A stretch of 64,000 nucleotides of DNA, taken from positions 1 through 64,000 of the forward strand of contig NZ_BDAI01000017.1 in assembly GCF_002091755.1 (NCBI RefSeq), given 5' to 3'. This stretch comes from Pseudomonas nitroreducens NBRC 12694. Lineage in GTDB: Bacteria > Pseudomonadota > Gammaproteobacteria > Pseudomonadales > Pseudomonadaceae. The notes beneath the pieces were generated by a model. The model was not told where the DNA came from, did no database searches, and saw only the letters and a list, made by a program, of their open reading frames with translations. The translations under genes and the position numbers were made by a program. This document shows, piece by piece, positions 25,718-33,351 of the stretch. The stretch's first letter is position 1; each line of letters begins with the position of its first letter.

Positions 25718-26794
25718 ATGCCTACAGAAACCCAGCTCCGCCTGTTGCTCGACAACCTCACCACGGCGGTGATCCTGCTCAACGCCGAGCTGCGCCTGGA
25801 GTACATGAACCCGGCAGCGGAAATGCTGCTGGCAGTCAGTGGCCAGCGCAGCCATGGGCAATTCATCAGCGAGCTGTTCACCGAATCGCCCGAGGCACTG
25901 CAGTCGCTGCGCCAGGCCGTGGAAGAGGCGCACCCCTTCACCAAGCGCGAAGCGACCCTGACCTCGCTGACCGGCCAGACCATCACCGTCGACTACGCGG
26001 TGACGCCGATTCTCGACCGTCGCGACACCCTGCTGCTACTCGAAGTCCACCCTCGCGACCGGCTGCTGCGGATCACCAAGGAAGAGGCGCAACTGTCCAA
26101 GCAGGAGACCACCAAGCTCCTGGTGCGCGGCCTGGCCCATGAGATCAAGAACCCGCTGGGTGGGATTCGTGGCGCGGCGCAGCTGCTTTCCCGCGAGCTG
26201 CCGGACGAGTCGCTCAAGGACTACACCAACGTCATCATCGAGGAAGCCGACCGGCTGAGGAACCTGGTGGACCGCATGCTCGGCTCCAACAAGCTCCCGC
26301 AGCTCTCGGTGACCAACGTCCACGAAGTGCTGGAGCGCGTCTGCAGCCTCGTCGAAGCCGAAACCCAGGGCACCATTCCGCTGGTACGCGACTACGACCC
26401 GAGCATCCCGGATCTGCTGATCGACCGCGAGCAGATGATCCAGGCGGTGCTCAACATCGTGCGCAACGCCATGCAGGCGATCGCCGCGCAGAACGAACTC
26501 AAGCTGGGGCGCATCACCCTGCGCACCCGCACCCTGCGTCAGTTCACCATCGGCCACACGCGCCATCGCCTCGTGTGCAAGGTCGAGATCATCGACAACG
26601 GCCCCGGCATTCCGGCTGAACTGCAGGACACCATCTTCTATCCCATGGTCAGCGGCCGCGCCGACGGCACCGGCCTGGGCCTCGCCATCACCCAGAACAT
26701 CATCAGCCAGCACCAGGGCTTGATCGAATGCGAGAGCCATCCCGGCCACACCGTGTTCAGTCTGTTCCTGCCCCTGGAACAAGGAGTCCATTGA
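25718..26794 (+). CDS. ntrB: Nitrogen regulation sensor kinase NtrB (GlnL)
   Basis: A cytoplasmic PAS-histidine kinase of 358 residues. The PAS domain covers about 1-115 (LLDNLTTAVILLNAELRLEYMNPAAE). The H-box is LAHEIKNPLGG with phospho-accepting His141, followed by the N, G1 (DNGPGIP) and G2 (GTGLGLA) boxes. It phosphorylates or dephosphorylates NtrC under PII control. ATG 25718 matches the family start MPTETQLR; the frame is open to 25547 but would run through the operator. Two nt separate it from ntrC. Confidence 0.96.
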   Translation: MPTETQLRLLLDNLTTAVILLNAELRLEYMNPAAEMLLAVSGQRSHGQFISELFTESPEALQSLRQAVEEAHPFTKREATLTSLTGQTITVDYAVTPILDRRDTLLLLEVHPRDRLLRITKEEAQLSKQETTKLLVRGLAHEIKNPLGGIRGAAQLLSRELPDESLKDYTNVIIEEADRLRNLVDRMLGSNKLPQLSVTNVHEVLERVCSLVEAETQGTIPLVRDYDPSIPDLLIDREQMIQAVLNIVRNAMQAIAAQNELKLGRITLRTRTLRQFTIGHTRHRLVCKVEIIDNGPGIPAELQDTIFYPMVSGRADGTGLGLAITQNIISQHQGLIECESHPGHTVFSLFLPLEQGVH

Positions 26795-26796
26795 CC

Positions 26797-28227
26797 ATGA
26801 GCCGATCAGAGACCGTCTGGATCGTCGACGACGACCGCTCCATCCGCTGGGTGCTGGAAAAAGCCCTGCAGCAGGAAGGCATGACCACCGTCAGCTTCGA
26901 CAGCGCCGACAGCGTGATGAGCCGCCTGGGCCGGCAACAACCGGACGTGATCATCTCCGACATCCGCATGCCCGGTTCCAGCGGCCTGGATTTGCTGGCG
27001 CAGATCCGCGAGGTGCACCCGCGCCTGCCGGTGATCATCATGACTGCGCATTCGGACCTGGACAGCGCCGTGGCCTCCTACCAGGGCGGCGCCTTCGAAT
27101 ACCTGCCCAAGCCGTTCGACGTCGACGAGGCCGTCTCCCTGGTCAAGCGCGCCAACCAGCACGCCCAGGAGCAACAGGGCCTGGAAGCCCCGGCCAACCA
27201 GACACGCACCCCGGAGATCATCGGCGAGGCGCCGGCGATGCAGGAAGTATTCCGCGCCATCGGCCGCCTCTCCCACTCCAACATCACCGTGCTGATCAAC
27301 GGCGAGTCGGGCACCGGCAAGGAGCTGGTCGCCCACGCCCTGCACCGCCACAGCCCGCGCGCGGCTTCGCCGTTCATCGCGCTGAACATGGCGGCGATCC
27401 CCAAGGATCTGATGGAGTCCGAACTGTTCGGCCACGAGAAAGGCGCCTTTACCGGCGCAGCCAACCAGCGGCGCGGCCGCTTCGAACAGGCTGACGGCGG
27501 CTCGCTGTTCCTCGACGAGATCGGCGACATGCCGGCCGACACCCAGACCCGCCTGTTGCGCGTACTGGCCGACGGCGAGTTCTACCGGGTGGGTGGCCAC
27601 ACCCCGGTGAAAGTGGACGTGAGAATCATCGCCGCCACTCACCAGAACCTGGAAAACCTGGTGCGCGAAGGCAAGTTCCGCGAGGACCTGTTCCACCGCC
27701 TGAACGTCATCCGGGTGCACATTCCGCGCCTGGCCGACCGCCGCGAGGACATCCCGGCACTGGCCCGACACTTCCTTTCCCGCGCGGCGCAGGAGCTGGC
27801 AGTCGAGCCGAAGCTGCTCAAGCCGGAAACCGAGGAATACCTGAAGAACCTCGGCTGGCCGGGCAACGTGCGCCAGTTGGAGAACACCTGCCGCTGGATC
27901 ACCGTCATGGCTTCGGGCCGTGAGGTGCATATCGACGACCTGCCGCCGGAGCTGATGACCCAGCCGCAGGACAGCGTGCCGGCCGCCAACTGGGAGCAGG
28001 CGTTGCGCCATTGGGCCGACCAGGCACTGGGACGCGGGCAGTCGAACCTGCTGGACACCGCCGTGCCGGCGTTCGAGCGGATCATGATCGAGACCGCGCT
28101 CAAGCACACCGCCGGCCGCCGCCGCGACGCCGCCGTGCTGCTGGGCTGGGGCCGTAATACCCTGACTCGCAAGATCAAGGAACTGGGCATGAAGATCGAC
28201 GGCCCGGACGAGGACGGCGACGACTGA
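26797..28227 (+). CDS. ntrC: Nitrogen regulation response regulator NtrC (GlnG)
   Basis: A 476-residue sigma-54 activator. The receiver domain has the phospho-acceptor Asp55 in ISDIRMPG. The AAA+ domain has Walker A GESGTGKE, the sigma-54-contacting GAFTGA loop and a GSLFLDEIGDMP Walker B. A C-terminal Fis-type helix-turn-helix (RRRDAAVLLGWGRNTLTRKIKELG) binds DNA. Phosphorylated NtrC should act at the glnA sites and at its own promoter. AAGGAG lies just upstream, inside the end of ntrB. A terminator follows. Confidence 0.97.
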   Translation: MSRSETVWIVDDDRSIRWVLEKALQQEGMTTVSFDSADSVMSRLGRQQPDVIISDIRMPGSSGLDLLAQIREVHPRLPVIIMTAHSDLDSAVASYQGGAFEYLPKPFDVDEAVSLVKRANQHAQEQQGLEAPANQTRTPEIIGEAPAMQEVFRAIGRLSHSNITVLINGESGTGKELVAHALHRHSPRAASPFIALNMAAIPKDLMESELFGHEKGAFTGAANQRRGRFEQADGGSLFLDEIGDMPADTQTRLLRVLADGEFYRVGGHTPVKVDVRIIAATHQNLENLVREGKFREDLFHRLNVIRVHIPRLADRREDIPALARHFLSRAAQELAVEPKLLKPETEEYLKNLGWPGNVRQLENTCRWITVMASGREVHIDDLPPELMTQPQDSVPAANWEQALRHWADQALGRGQSNLLDTAVPAFERIMIETALKHTAGRRRDAAVLLGWGRNTLTRKIKELGMKIDGPDEDGDD

Positions 28228-28242
28228 AGTCGTTCCACTGGA

Positions 28243-28266
28243 AAGGGGCCGAAGGCCCCTTTTTCT
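28243..28266 (+). terminator. Terminator of ntrBC
   Basis: AAGGGGCC-GAA-GGCCCCTTTTTC: stem plus T run, just after the ntrC stop. Confidence 0.9.
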
Positions 28267-28283
28267 TGTGTTGCCGTGCCAAA

Positions 28284-28328
28284 CCCCGCAGCGCGGTGCG
28301 GGGCTGACCGCTCGCGGACGAAGTCCGC
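28284..28328. repeat. Short REP-like palindromes
   Basis: CCCCGCA-GCGCGG-TGCGGGG (28284-28303) is followed by GCGGAC-GAA-GTCCGC (28314-28328) and then TCCTT. The second is the core of another common Pseudomonas REP class. Confidence 0.6.
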
Positions 28329-28433
28329 TCCTTCACAGTTGGCGAGCGCGTCATTGGCTGTAAGCGGGGGCCACGGCCGCCATCAATGCCCATTAAACCA
28401 GGTCACATCCCGGTAGCATTTACCCCCAGAACC

Positions 28434-28442
28434 TGTGGATAA
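28434..28442 (+). other. DnaA-box 9-mer
   Basis: TGTGGATAA, the exact complement of the DnaA box TTATCCACA, in the ntrC-trmL gap. Confidence 0.4.
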
Positions 28443-28558
28443 CACTGTGCACGGAACGGGGAAGGAACGTGCTACAGCCCAGAGCATGCGCGGTCTGGGA
28501 GTTTGCTCGGTTTCTGTGCAGGAATTTGCGGGTTGCTCACATCGGCTGTGCGCCTGCC

Positions 28559-28567
28559 TGTGGATAA
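28559..28567 (+). other. DnaA-box 9-mer
   Basis: TGTGGATAA again, 125 nt from the first and in the same orientation. Confidence 0.4.
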
Positions 28568-28630
28568 GCTTGGGGCAAGCCGCTGCGCTTCACGCCCGAC
28601 GCGGGTTGGCGTGAGCCGTACAAAAAACGC

Positions 28631-29092
28631 TCAGTCCATGGCGAAGCCGTGTTGACGCCAGGCTTCATAGACGGTCACGGCGACGGTATTGGACAGGTTC
28701 AGGCTGCGGCAACCCGGACGCATCGGCAGGCGCACGCGCTGCTCCGGCGGCAGCGCGTCACGCACTTCCTCGGGCAGCCCACGGCTTTCCGGACCGAAGA
28801 GGAAAGCGTCGCCACGCTCGTAAGCCACTTCATGGAATGGCTGCGAACCCTTGGTGGTGAAGGCGAACAGGCGCGGGCGGCCGAGCTGTTCCAGGCATTG
28901 CTCGAGGCTCGCGTAGCGCCGCACGCTGGCGTACTCGTGGTAATCCAGCCCGGCGCGACGCAGGCGCTTGTCGTCCAGCTCGAAGCCCAGCGGCTCGATC
29001 AGGTGCAGGCTTGCGCCCGCGTTGGCGCACAGCCTGATAATGTTGCCGGTGTTGGGGGGAATTTCCGGTTGAAAAAGGATTACGTGGAACAT
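28631..29092 (-). CDS. trmL: tRNA (cytidine/uridine-2'-O-)-methyltransferase TrmL
   Basis: A SPOUT-fold methyltransferase of 153 residues that 2'-O-methylates the wobble base 34 of tRNA-Leu isoacceptors. Family blocks: PEIPPNTGNIIRLCANAG (residues 9-26), FLFGPESRGLP with the Arg-containing knot loop, and SLNLSNTVAVTVYEA. ATG 29092 gives the family start MFHVILFQPEIP. It is divergent from the small anchored-protein gene at 29145, and the two starts are only 52 nt apart. Confidence 0.95.
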   Translation of the reverse strand: MFHVILFQPEIPPNTGNIIRLCANAGASLHLIEPLGFELDDKRLRRAGLDYHEYASVRRYASLEQCLEQLGRPRLFAFTTKGSQPFHEVAYERGDAFLFGPESRGLPEEVRDALPPEQRVRLPMRPGCRSLNLSNTVAVTVYEAWRQHGFAMD

Positions 29093-29144
29093 GCAGCGCT
29101 CCGAGCCTGAGAACGGCGGGCATTCTACTCCCGCAAAGGAGCAA

Positions 29145-29543
29145 ATGCGGCCCAGGCCCTGGCTGAAAGTGATGGTTTCGCTGTGTGTGCTGGGCCTGCT
29201 GCTGGGCCTGATGATAGGCCGCCTGGTCAATCCGCCGCACGAAGGGCCAACCCGGATCCTCGCCATAGAGCCTGCGACCGATGGCCTGGTACTCACCCTG
29301 GACGCGCAGCCGGCCGTTCGCGCCGGCCATCAGGACGGCGCACTGGTGCTGCAGATCGAAGCCGTTGCCACGGCACAGCAGGGGCAACTGCGGATCGGTG
29401 ATGCGCCGGTGCGCTGGAGACTGGAGCCGCAAGGAGAAGGGCTTCTGCTGACGCTGCTGTCGACCCGGCGCCTGCAAGGTACCTGGGACAGCACCGAAGT
29501 CGAGGGCCGGTGGCGCCTGACCATCAGCGCGCGGCCCGAATAA
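29145..29543 (+). CDS. Small membrane-anchored hypothetical protein
   Basis: A 132-residue protein with a basic start (MRPRPWLK), one hydrophobic helix (about residues 9-26, VMVSLCVLGLLLGLMIG) and an extramembrane beta-rich domain (GLVLTLDAQPAV, GALVLQIEAV, VRWRLEPQGEGLLLTLL, GRWRLTISAR). I do not recognise a family. ATG 29145 has AAAGGAG 4 nt before it and is better supported than the upstream ATG at 29091. The tandem-repeat array begins at its stop codon. Confidence 0.7.
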   Translation: MRPRPWLKVMVSLCVLGLLLGLMIGRLVNPPHEGPTRILAIEPATDGLVLTLDAQPAVRAGHQDGALVLQIEAVATAQQGQLRIGDAPVRWRLEPQGEGLLLTLLSTRRLQGTWDSTEVEGRWRLTISARPE

Positions 29544-29825
29544 AAGCGGGGTATTCCCGGCCTGCCTGGTCCGGGGCCCCGAAGTGGGAGGCGAAGCCTT
29601 CGAGCGAAGGTTCGCGGGCATAAAAGAGGGGTTTCCCCGGCCTGCCTGTACCAGGACCCCTAACGGGTGCGCAGGGCGCCGTGGCACGCCTGCGGGCATA
29701 AAAAGGGGGCTTTCCCGGCCTGCCTGTACCAGGACCCCCGAACCGGCTGCGACGGCCGCCGCTTCGGGCTGCACGCTCGCAAGATGTAAAAGAGGGGTTC
29801 CCCAGCCTGCCTGTACCGAGGCCCC
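29540..29825. repeat. Four-copy structured tandem repeat array
   Basis: Four copies of a 40-41 nt element lie at 29540-29580, 29620-29660, 29698-29738 and 29786-29825, so the period is 78-88 nt with unrelated spacers of 39, 37 and about 47 nt. Each copy runs TAAAAG, a GGGG..CCCC dyad, then GGCCTGCCTGTACCAGG or a variant, and ends in CCCC. AGGGGT at one end can pair with ACCCCT at the other, and CCTG with CAGG inside, giving a stem-loop. Two spacers end in GCGGGC. No cas gene is near. Function unknown. Confidence 0.85.
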
Positions 29826-30080
29826 TGAAATCGCTGTTGTCAGGGGTATTGCAGAGGGCGTGCCAAAATCGGCCCAGGGCCTTGCCGGCGAGCGGAGGCA
29901 CGACACGAAAAGACCCTACAGGCCTTGCCGCATAAGGCTTTCAGCGATTTCTACCCGATAACCGAAACGCGCTGACGGCAGCATTCCCCAGGCATTTCCC
30001 GGCGAGTCGAGTGTCGCTGCACCTGCGCCCTGCTAGTGCGCATGCACCAAACTTGAACGCTCAGCCCGCATTTCCTTTCT

Positions 30081-30157
30081 ACAGGAGCGAGCTTGCTCGC
30101 GAACGCCGGACTCCCTCAGCTACAGCCAGACTGTTCGCAAGCAAGCGCGCTCCCACG
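30081..30157. repeat. Degenerate REP palindrome pair
   Basis: ACAGGAGCGAGCTTGCTCGC and a partly decayed inverted copy (GTTCGCAAGCAAGCGCGCTCC). Confidence 0.75.
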
Positions 30158-30208
30158 AAGAGCAGCAGCGCTTACCCACAGCAACTCTGAGCAACCGACG
30201 GAACAGCC

Positions 30209-30217
30209 TGTGGATAA
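30209..30217 (+). other. DnaA-box 9-mer
   Basis: TGTGGATAA, preceded by GCC and followed by CC; same orientation as those at 28434 and 28559. Confidence 0.4.
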
Positions 30218-30291
30218 CCATGCACAGGCCATGCGGCTCGTAGCTCGCACAATGTTGTGCAAATTTTGACCACCCCGGATCGCAGGCAAAG

Positions 30292-30316
30292 AAAAAGGCG
30301 CCCGAAGGCGCCTTTC
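30292..30316 (-). terminator. Terminator of the yibN-grxC-secB operon
   Basis: AAAAAGGCGCC-CGAA-GGCGCCTTT, giving a T run on the minus strand, just downstream of secB. Confidence 0.85.
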
Positions 30317-30333
30317 TCGTCGGGCGTCAGTGA

Positions 30334-30816
30334 TTACTGAGCCGGGATCTCGCCGGAAGCCTGCATACGGGCAATTTCCTGCGCGTACAGCGCATCGAAG
30401 TTCACCGGGGACAGCATCAGCGCCGGGAAAGAACCGCGGACAACCAGGCTGTCCAGGGTTTCGCGAGCGTAGGGGAAGAGGATGTTCGGGCAGAAGGCAC
30501 CCAGGGTGTGGCTCATGCTGGAAGCGTCCAGGCCCTTGATCAGGAAGATGCCGGCCTGCTGCACCTCAACGATGAAAGCGGTTTCCTCGTTGTTCTTCAC
30601 GGTCACCGAAACGGTCAGGACCACTTCGTAGAAGTCGCCGTCCAGCTGCTTCTGACGGGTGTTCAGGTCCATCGAAATGGCCGGCTGCCACTCCTGGCGG
30701 AAGATTTCCGGAGCCTTGGGGGCCTCGAAGGAGAGGTCGCGTACGTAGATGCGCTGCAGCGAGAACTGCGGGTTGTTGTCTTGTTCGGCTGCGCCGTTGC
30801 TGGCTTGTTCAGTCAT
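30334..30816 (-). CDS. secB: Protein-export chaperone SecB
   Basis: A 160-residue cytosolic chaperone, active as a tetramer, that keeps preproteins unfolded and hands them to SecA. Family segments: FSLQRIYVRDLSFEAPKAP near residue 18, GIFLIKGLD, and CPNILFPYARETLDSLVVRGSFPALMLSPVNF. Last gene of yibN-grxC-secB, the same order as in enteric bacteria. Confidence 0.97.
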   Translation of the reverse strand: MTEQASNGAAEQDNNPQFSLQRIYVRDLSFEAPKAPEIFRQEWQPAISMDLNTRQKQLDGDFYEVVLTVSVTVKNNEETAFIVEVQQAGIFLIKGLDASSMSHTLGAFCPNILFPYARETLDSLVVRGSFPALMLSPVNFDALYAQEIARMQASGEIPAQ

Positions 30817-30853
30817 TTCGGGACCTTCTTGTGCATCGTTTCAGAATGAGGGA

Positions 30854-31108
30854 TCACGCCGAGAGCAGCGTATCCAGCTTGCCCGCGCGTTCCAGCGCGT
30901 AAAGATCGTCGCAGCCGCCGATGTGGGTTCCGTCGATCCAGATCTGCGGCACCGAAGTGCGGCCCGCCTTGCTGGCCATCTCGGCGCGAACGCCAGGCTT
31001 GCCGTCCACGGAGATTTCCTCGTAGGCGACACCCTTCTTGTCCAGCAGGGCCTTGGCGCGGATGCAATAAGGGCACCACGCGCTGGTGTAGATCAAGGTC
31101 GACGGCAT
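30854..31108 (-). CDS. grxC: Glutaredoxin 3
   Basis: An 84-residue dithiol glutaredoxin with redox motif CPYC at residues 12-15 (SAWCPYCIRAKALL), the cis-Pro region TSVPQIWIDG and the GSH-binding GGCDDL. It reduces disulfides using glutathione. The start follows the yibN stop within 2 nt. Confidence 0.96.
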   Translation of the reverse strand: MPSTLIYTSAWCPYCIRAKALLDKKGVAYEEISVDGKPGVRAEMASKAGRTSVPQIWIDGTHIGGCDDLYALERAGKLDTLLSA

Positions 31109-31109
31109 C

Positions 31110-31532
31110 TCACTTCACCAGGGGCAGGTTGTCGCCACGCCAGCTGCCGATACCGCCGGAGAGCTTGGCGGCGGTGTAGCCAGCCTTCTGCAGCACGCTG
31201 CACCAGGTGCCCGAGTGCTGCCCCATGCCATCGACCACGATGATGGTCTTGGCCTTGTGTTTGTCCAGCTCGCTCATGCGGGCGTTCAGCTTGTCCGCCG
31301 GGATATTCAGAGCACCGACGATGTGACCGGTGGTGAACTCCTTGGTGGGACGGATATCCAGCACCACGGCCTGCTCGGCGTTGACCATGGCAGTCAGCTC
31401 GCGGGTGGACAGCGCGCGGCCACCCTTGCGCATTTCGTGCAGGGCCAGCAGTACCAGCAGGATGACCAGGGCACCGACCAGCAGGTAGTGGTGGGTGGCG
31501 AATTCGATCAGACGAGGAAGAAACGAAGACAT
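31110..31532 (-). CDS. yibN: Rhodanese-like membrane protein, YibN type
   Basis: A 140-residue protein with one N-terminal membrane helix (about residues 12-30, HHYLLVGALVILLVLLAL) and a rhodanese fold (residues 40-138: VLDIRPTKEFTTGHIVGALNIP, then IIVVDGMGQHS). The position that holds the catalytic Cys in active rhodaneses is Asp here, so sulfurtransferase activity is unlikely. E. coli YibN also has VDG at this site. It leads the grxC-secB operon and is divergent from gpmI; a role at the export or insertion machinery is plausible from this context. Confidence 0.87.
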   Translation of the reverse strand: MSSFLPRLIEFATHHYLLVGALVILLVLLALHEMRKGGRALSTRELTAMVNAEQAVVLDIRPTKEFTTGHIVGALNIPADKLNARMSELDKHKAKTIIVVDGMGQHSGTWCSVLQKAGYTAAKLSGGIGSWRGDNLPLVK

Positions 31533-31677
31533 GCGCAGGACATCCAGACGTAAAAATGCCGGCCAGTATACACGCGCGTATCTGACGGCTGAACCCTAGG
31601 GATCATGGCGTCTGTCGGCACCAAAAGGTAAAATATGTGTCCTTTTCTGACCCCTATTCTCGGAAAGAGCCGTAACT

Positions 31678-33213
31678 ATGACTGCAACGCCCAAACCGCT
31701 GGTCCTGATCATTCTGGACGGCTTCGGCCATAGCGAGAGCCCGGAATACAACGCCATCTATGCCGCGAAGAAGCCCAACTGGGACCGCCTACTGGCCAGC
31801 CAGCCCAACGGCCTGATCTCAGGCTCCGGCATGGACGTCGGCCTGCCCGACGGCCAGATGGGCAACTCCGAGGTCGGCCACATGAACCTGGGCGCAGGCC
31901 GTGTCGTCTACCAGGACTTCACCCGCGTCACCAAGGCCATCCGCGATGGCGAGTTCTTCCAGAACCCCGTGCTGACTGGCGCCGTGGACAAGGCAGCGAA
32001 TGCCGGAAAGGCCGTGCACATCCTCGGCCTGCTTTCCGACGGTGGCGTACACAGCCACCAGGACCACCTGATCGCCATGGCCGAGCTGGCCGCCCAGCGT
32101 GGCGCCGAGAAAATCTACCTGCACGCCTTCCTCGACGGTCGCGACACGCCGCCCAGGAGCGCCGAGCCGTCGCTGAAGCTGCTCGACGACGCCTTCGCCC
32201 GCATCGGCAAGGGCCGTACCGCCAGCATCATCGGCCGCTACTTCGCCATGGACCGCGACAATCGCTGGGACCGCGTCGAAGCCGCCTACAACCTGATCAC
32301 CGACGGCACTGCCGAATTCACCGCCGAGACCGCCGAGGGCGCGCTAAACGCCGCCTACGAGCGCGGTGAGAGCGACGAATTCGTCAAGGCCACCCGCATC
32401 GGCGCACAGGTGCGCGTGGAAGATGGCGATGCCGTGGTCTTCATGAACTTCCGCGCCGACCGTGCCCGCGAGCTGTCGCGCGCCTTCGTCGAGCCGGGCT
32501 TCAAGGAATTCCCGCGCCAGCGCGAGCTGCACCTGGCCGAATACGTGATGCTGACCCAGTACGCGGCGAGCATTCCGGCCCCCTGCGCGTTCAAGCCCGA
32601 ATCCCTGGACAACGTCCTGGGCGAATACCTGGCCAAGAACGGCAAGACCCAGCTGCGCATCGCCGAGACCGAGAAGTACGCCCATGTGACCTTCTTCTTC
32701 TCCGGCGGCCGTGAAGAGCCGTTCGAAGGCGAAGAACGCATCCTCATCCCCTCGCCCAAGGTCGCCACCTATGACCTGCAGCCGGAAATGAGCGCGCCGG
32801 AGGTCACCGACAAGATCGTCGACGCCATCGAGAACCAGCGCTTCGACGTGATCATCGTCAACTACGCCAACGGCGACATGGTCGGCCACACCGGCGTGTT
32901 CGAAGCCGCGGTGAAAGCCGTCGAGTGCCTGGATACCTGCGTCGGTCGCATCGTCGAGGCGCTGGACAAGGTCGGCGGCGAAGCGCTGATCACCGCCGAC
33001 CACGGCAACGTCGAGCAGATGGAAGACGCCATGACCGGCCAGGCGCACACCGCGCACACCTGCGAGCCGGTGCCCTTCGTCTATGTCGGCAAGCGCAAGC
33101 TGAGCATACGCGAGGGCGGCGTACTCGCCGATGTGGCCCCGACCCTGCTGAACCTGATGGGTCTGGAGCAGCCAAAAGAGATGACCGGGAAATCGATCGT
33201 CACCCTGCTTTAA
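31678..33213 (+). CDS. gpmI: 2,3-bisphosphoglycerate-independent phosphoglycerate mutase
   Basis: A glycolytic enzyme of 511 residues that interconverts 3- and 2-phosphoglycerate using two Mn2+. Asp14 (ILDGFGHS) and catalytic Ser64 (GQMGNSEVGH) are in place, as are VNYANGDMVGHTG and TADHGNVEQM near the C-terminus. Length is typical. A strong terminator lies between it and envC, so the two may be transcribed separately. Confidence 0.97.
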   Translation: MTATPKPLVLIILDGFGHSESPEYNAIYAAKKPNWDRLLASQPNGLISGSGMDVGLPDGQMGNSEVGHMNLGAGRVVYQDFTRVTKAIRDGEFFQNPVLTGAVDKAANAGKAVHILGLLSDGGVHSHQDHLIAMAELAAQRGAEKIYLHAFLDGRDTPPRSAEPSLKLLDDAFARIGKGRTASIIGRYFAMDRDNRWDRVEAAYNLITDGTAEFTAETAEGALNAAYERGESDEFVKATRIGAQVRVEDGDAVVFMNFRADRARELSRAFVEPGFKEFPRQRELHLAEYVMLTQYAASIPAPCAFKPESLDNVLGEYLAKNGKTQLRIAETEKYAHVTFFFSGGREEPFEGEERILIPSPKVATYDLQPEMSAPEVTDKIVDAIENQRFDVIIVNYANGDMVGHTGVFEAAVKAVECLDTCVGRIVEALDKVGGEALITADHGNVEQMEDAMTGQAHTAHTCEPVPFVYVGKRKLSIREGGVLADVAPTLLNLMGLEQPKEMTGKSIVTLL

Positions 33214-33261
33214 TAGCTATCGATCTGGCGGGAACGTGAGCCACCTCCCGTCGGTAAGAGC

Positions 33262-33299
33262 AAACGCCCCACGCCATGCGGCCTGGGGCGTTTTTTTTA
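33262..33299 (+). terminator. Terminator of gpmI
   Basis: AAACGCCCC-(ACGCCATGCGGCCT)-GGGGCGTTTTTTTT: stem, loop and T run. Confidence 0.85.
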
Positions 33300-33351
33300 A
33301 TGCCCGCCACGGGCATACTAGGCCGTCCAGACTTCAGGTCCCCGCCGCCCA

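Larger units (their letters stand above)
28228..28630. other. Intergenic region between ntrC and trmL
   Basis: It holds the ntrC terminator, a short REP-like palindrome pair (28284-28328) and two perfect DnaA-box 9-mers (28434-28442 and 28559-28567). No open frame with a ribosome site was seen. Confidence 0.6.
29544..30333. other. Long intergenic region before secB
   Basis: This 790-nt gap holds the tandem repeat array (to 29825), a degenerate REP doublet (30081-30157), one DnaA-box 9-mer (30209-30217) and the secB terminator (30292-30316). Frames open across the repeats encode only repetitive, compositionally odd peptides and lack ribosome sites, so I do not call a gene. Confidence 0.6.

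Noticed and set aside
29540..29825. CRISPR array
   Set aside because: Repeats differ at several positions, the spacer lengths vary (37 to about 47 nt), one spacer pair shares an end, and no cas gene is near.
29524..29961. Protein genes running across the tandem repeats
   Set aside because: Frames on both strands stay open because of high GC; the peptides are repetitive and no ribosome site precedes them.
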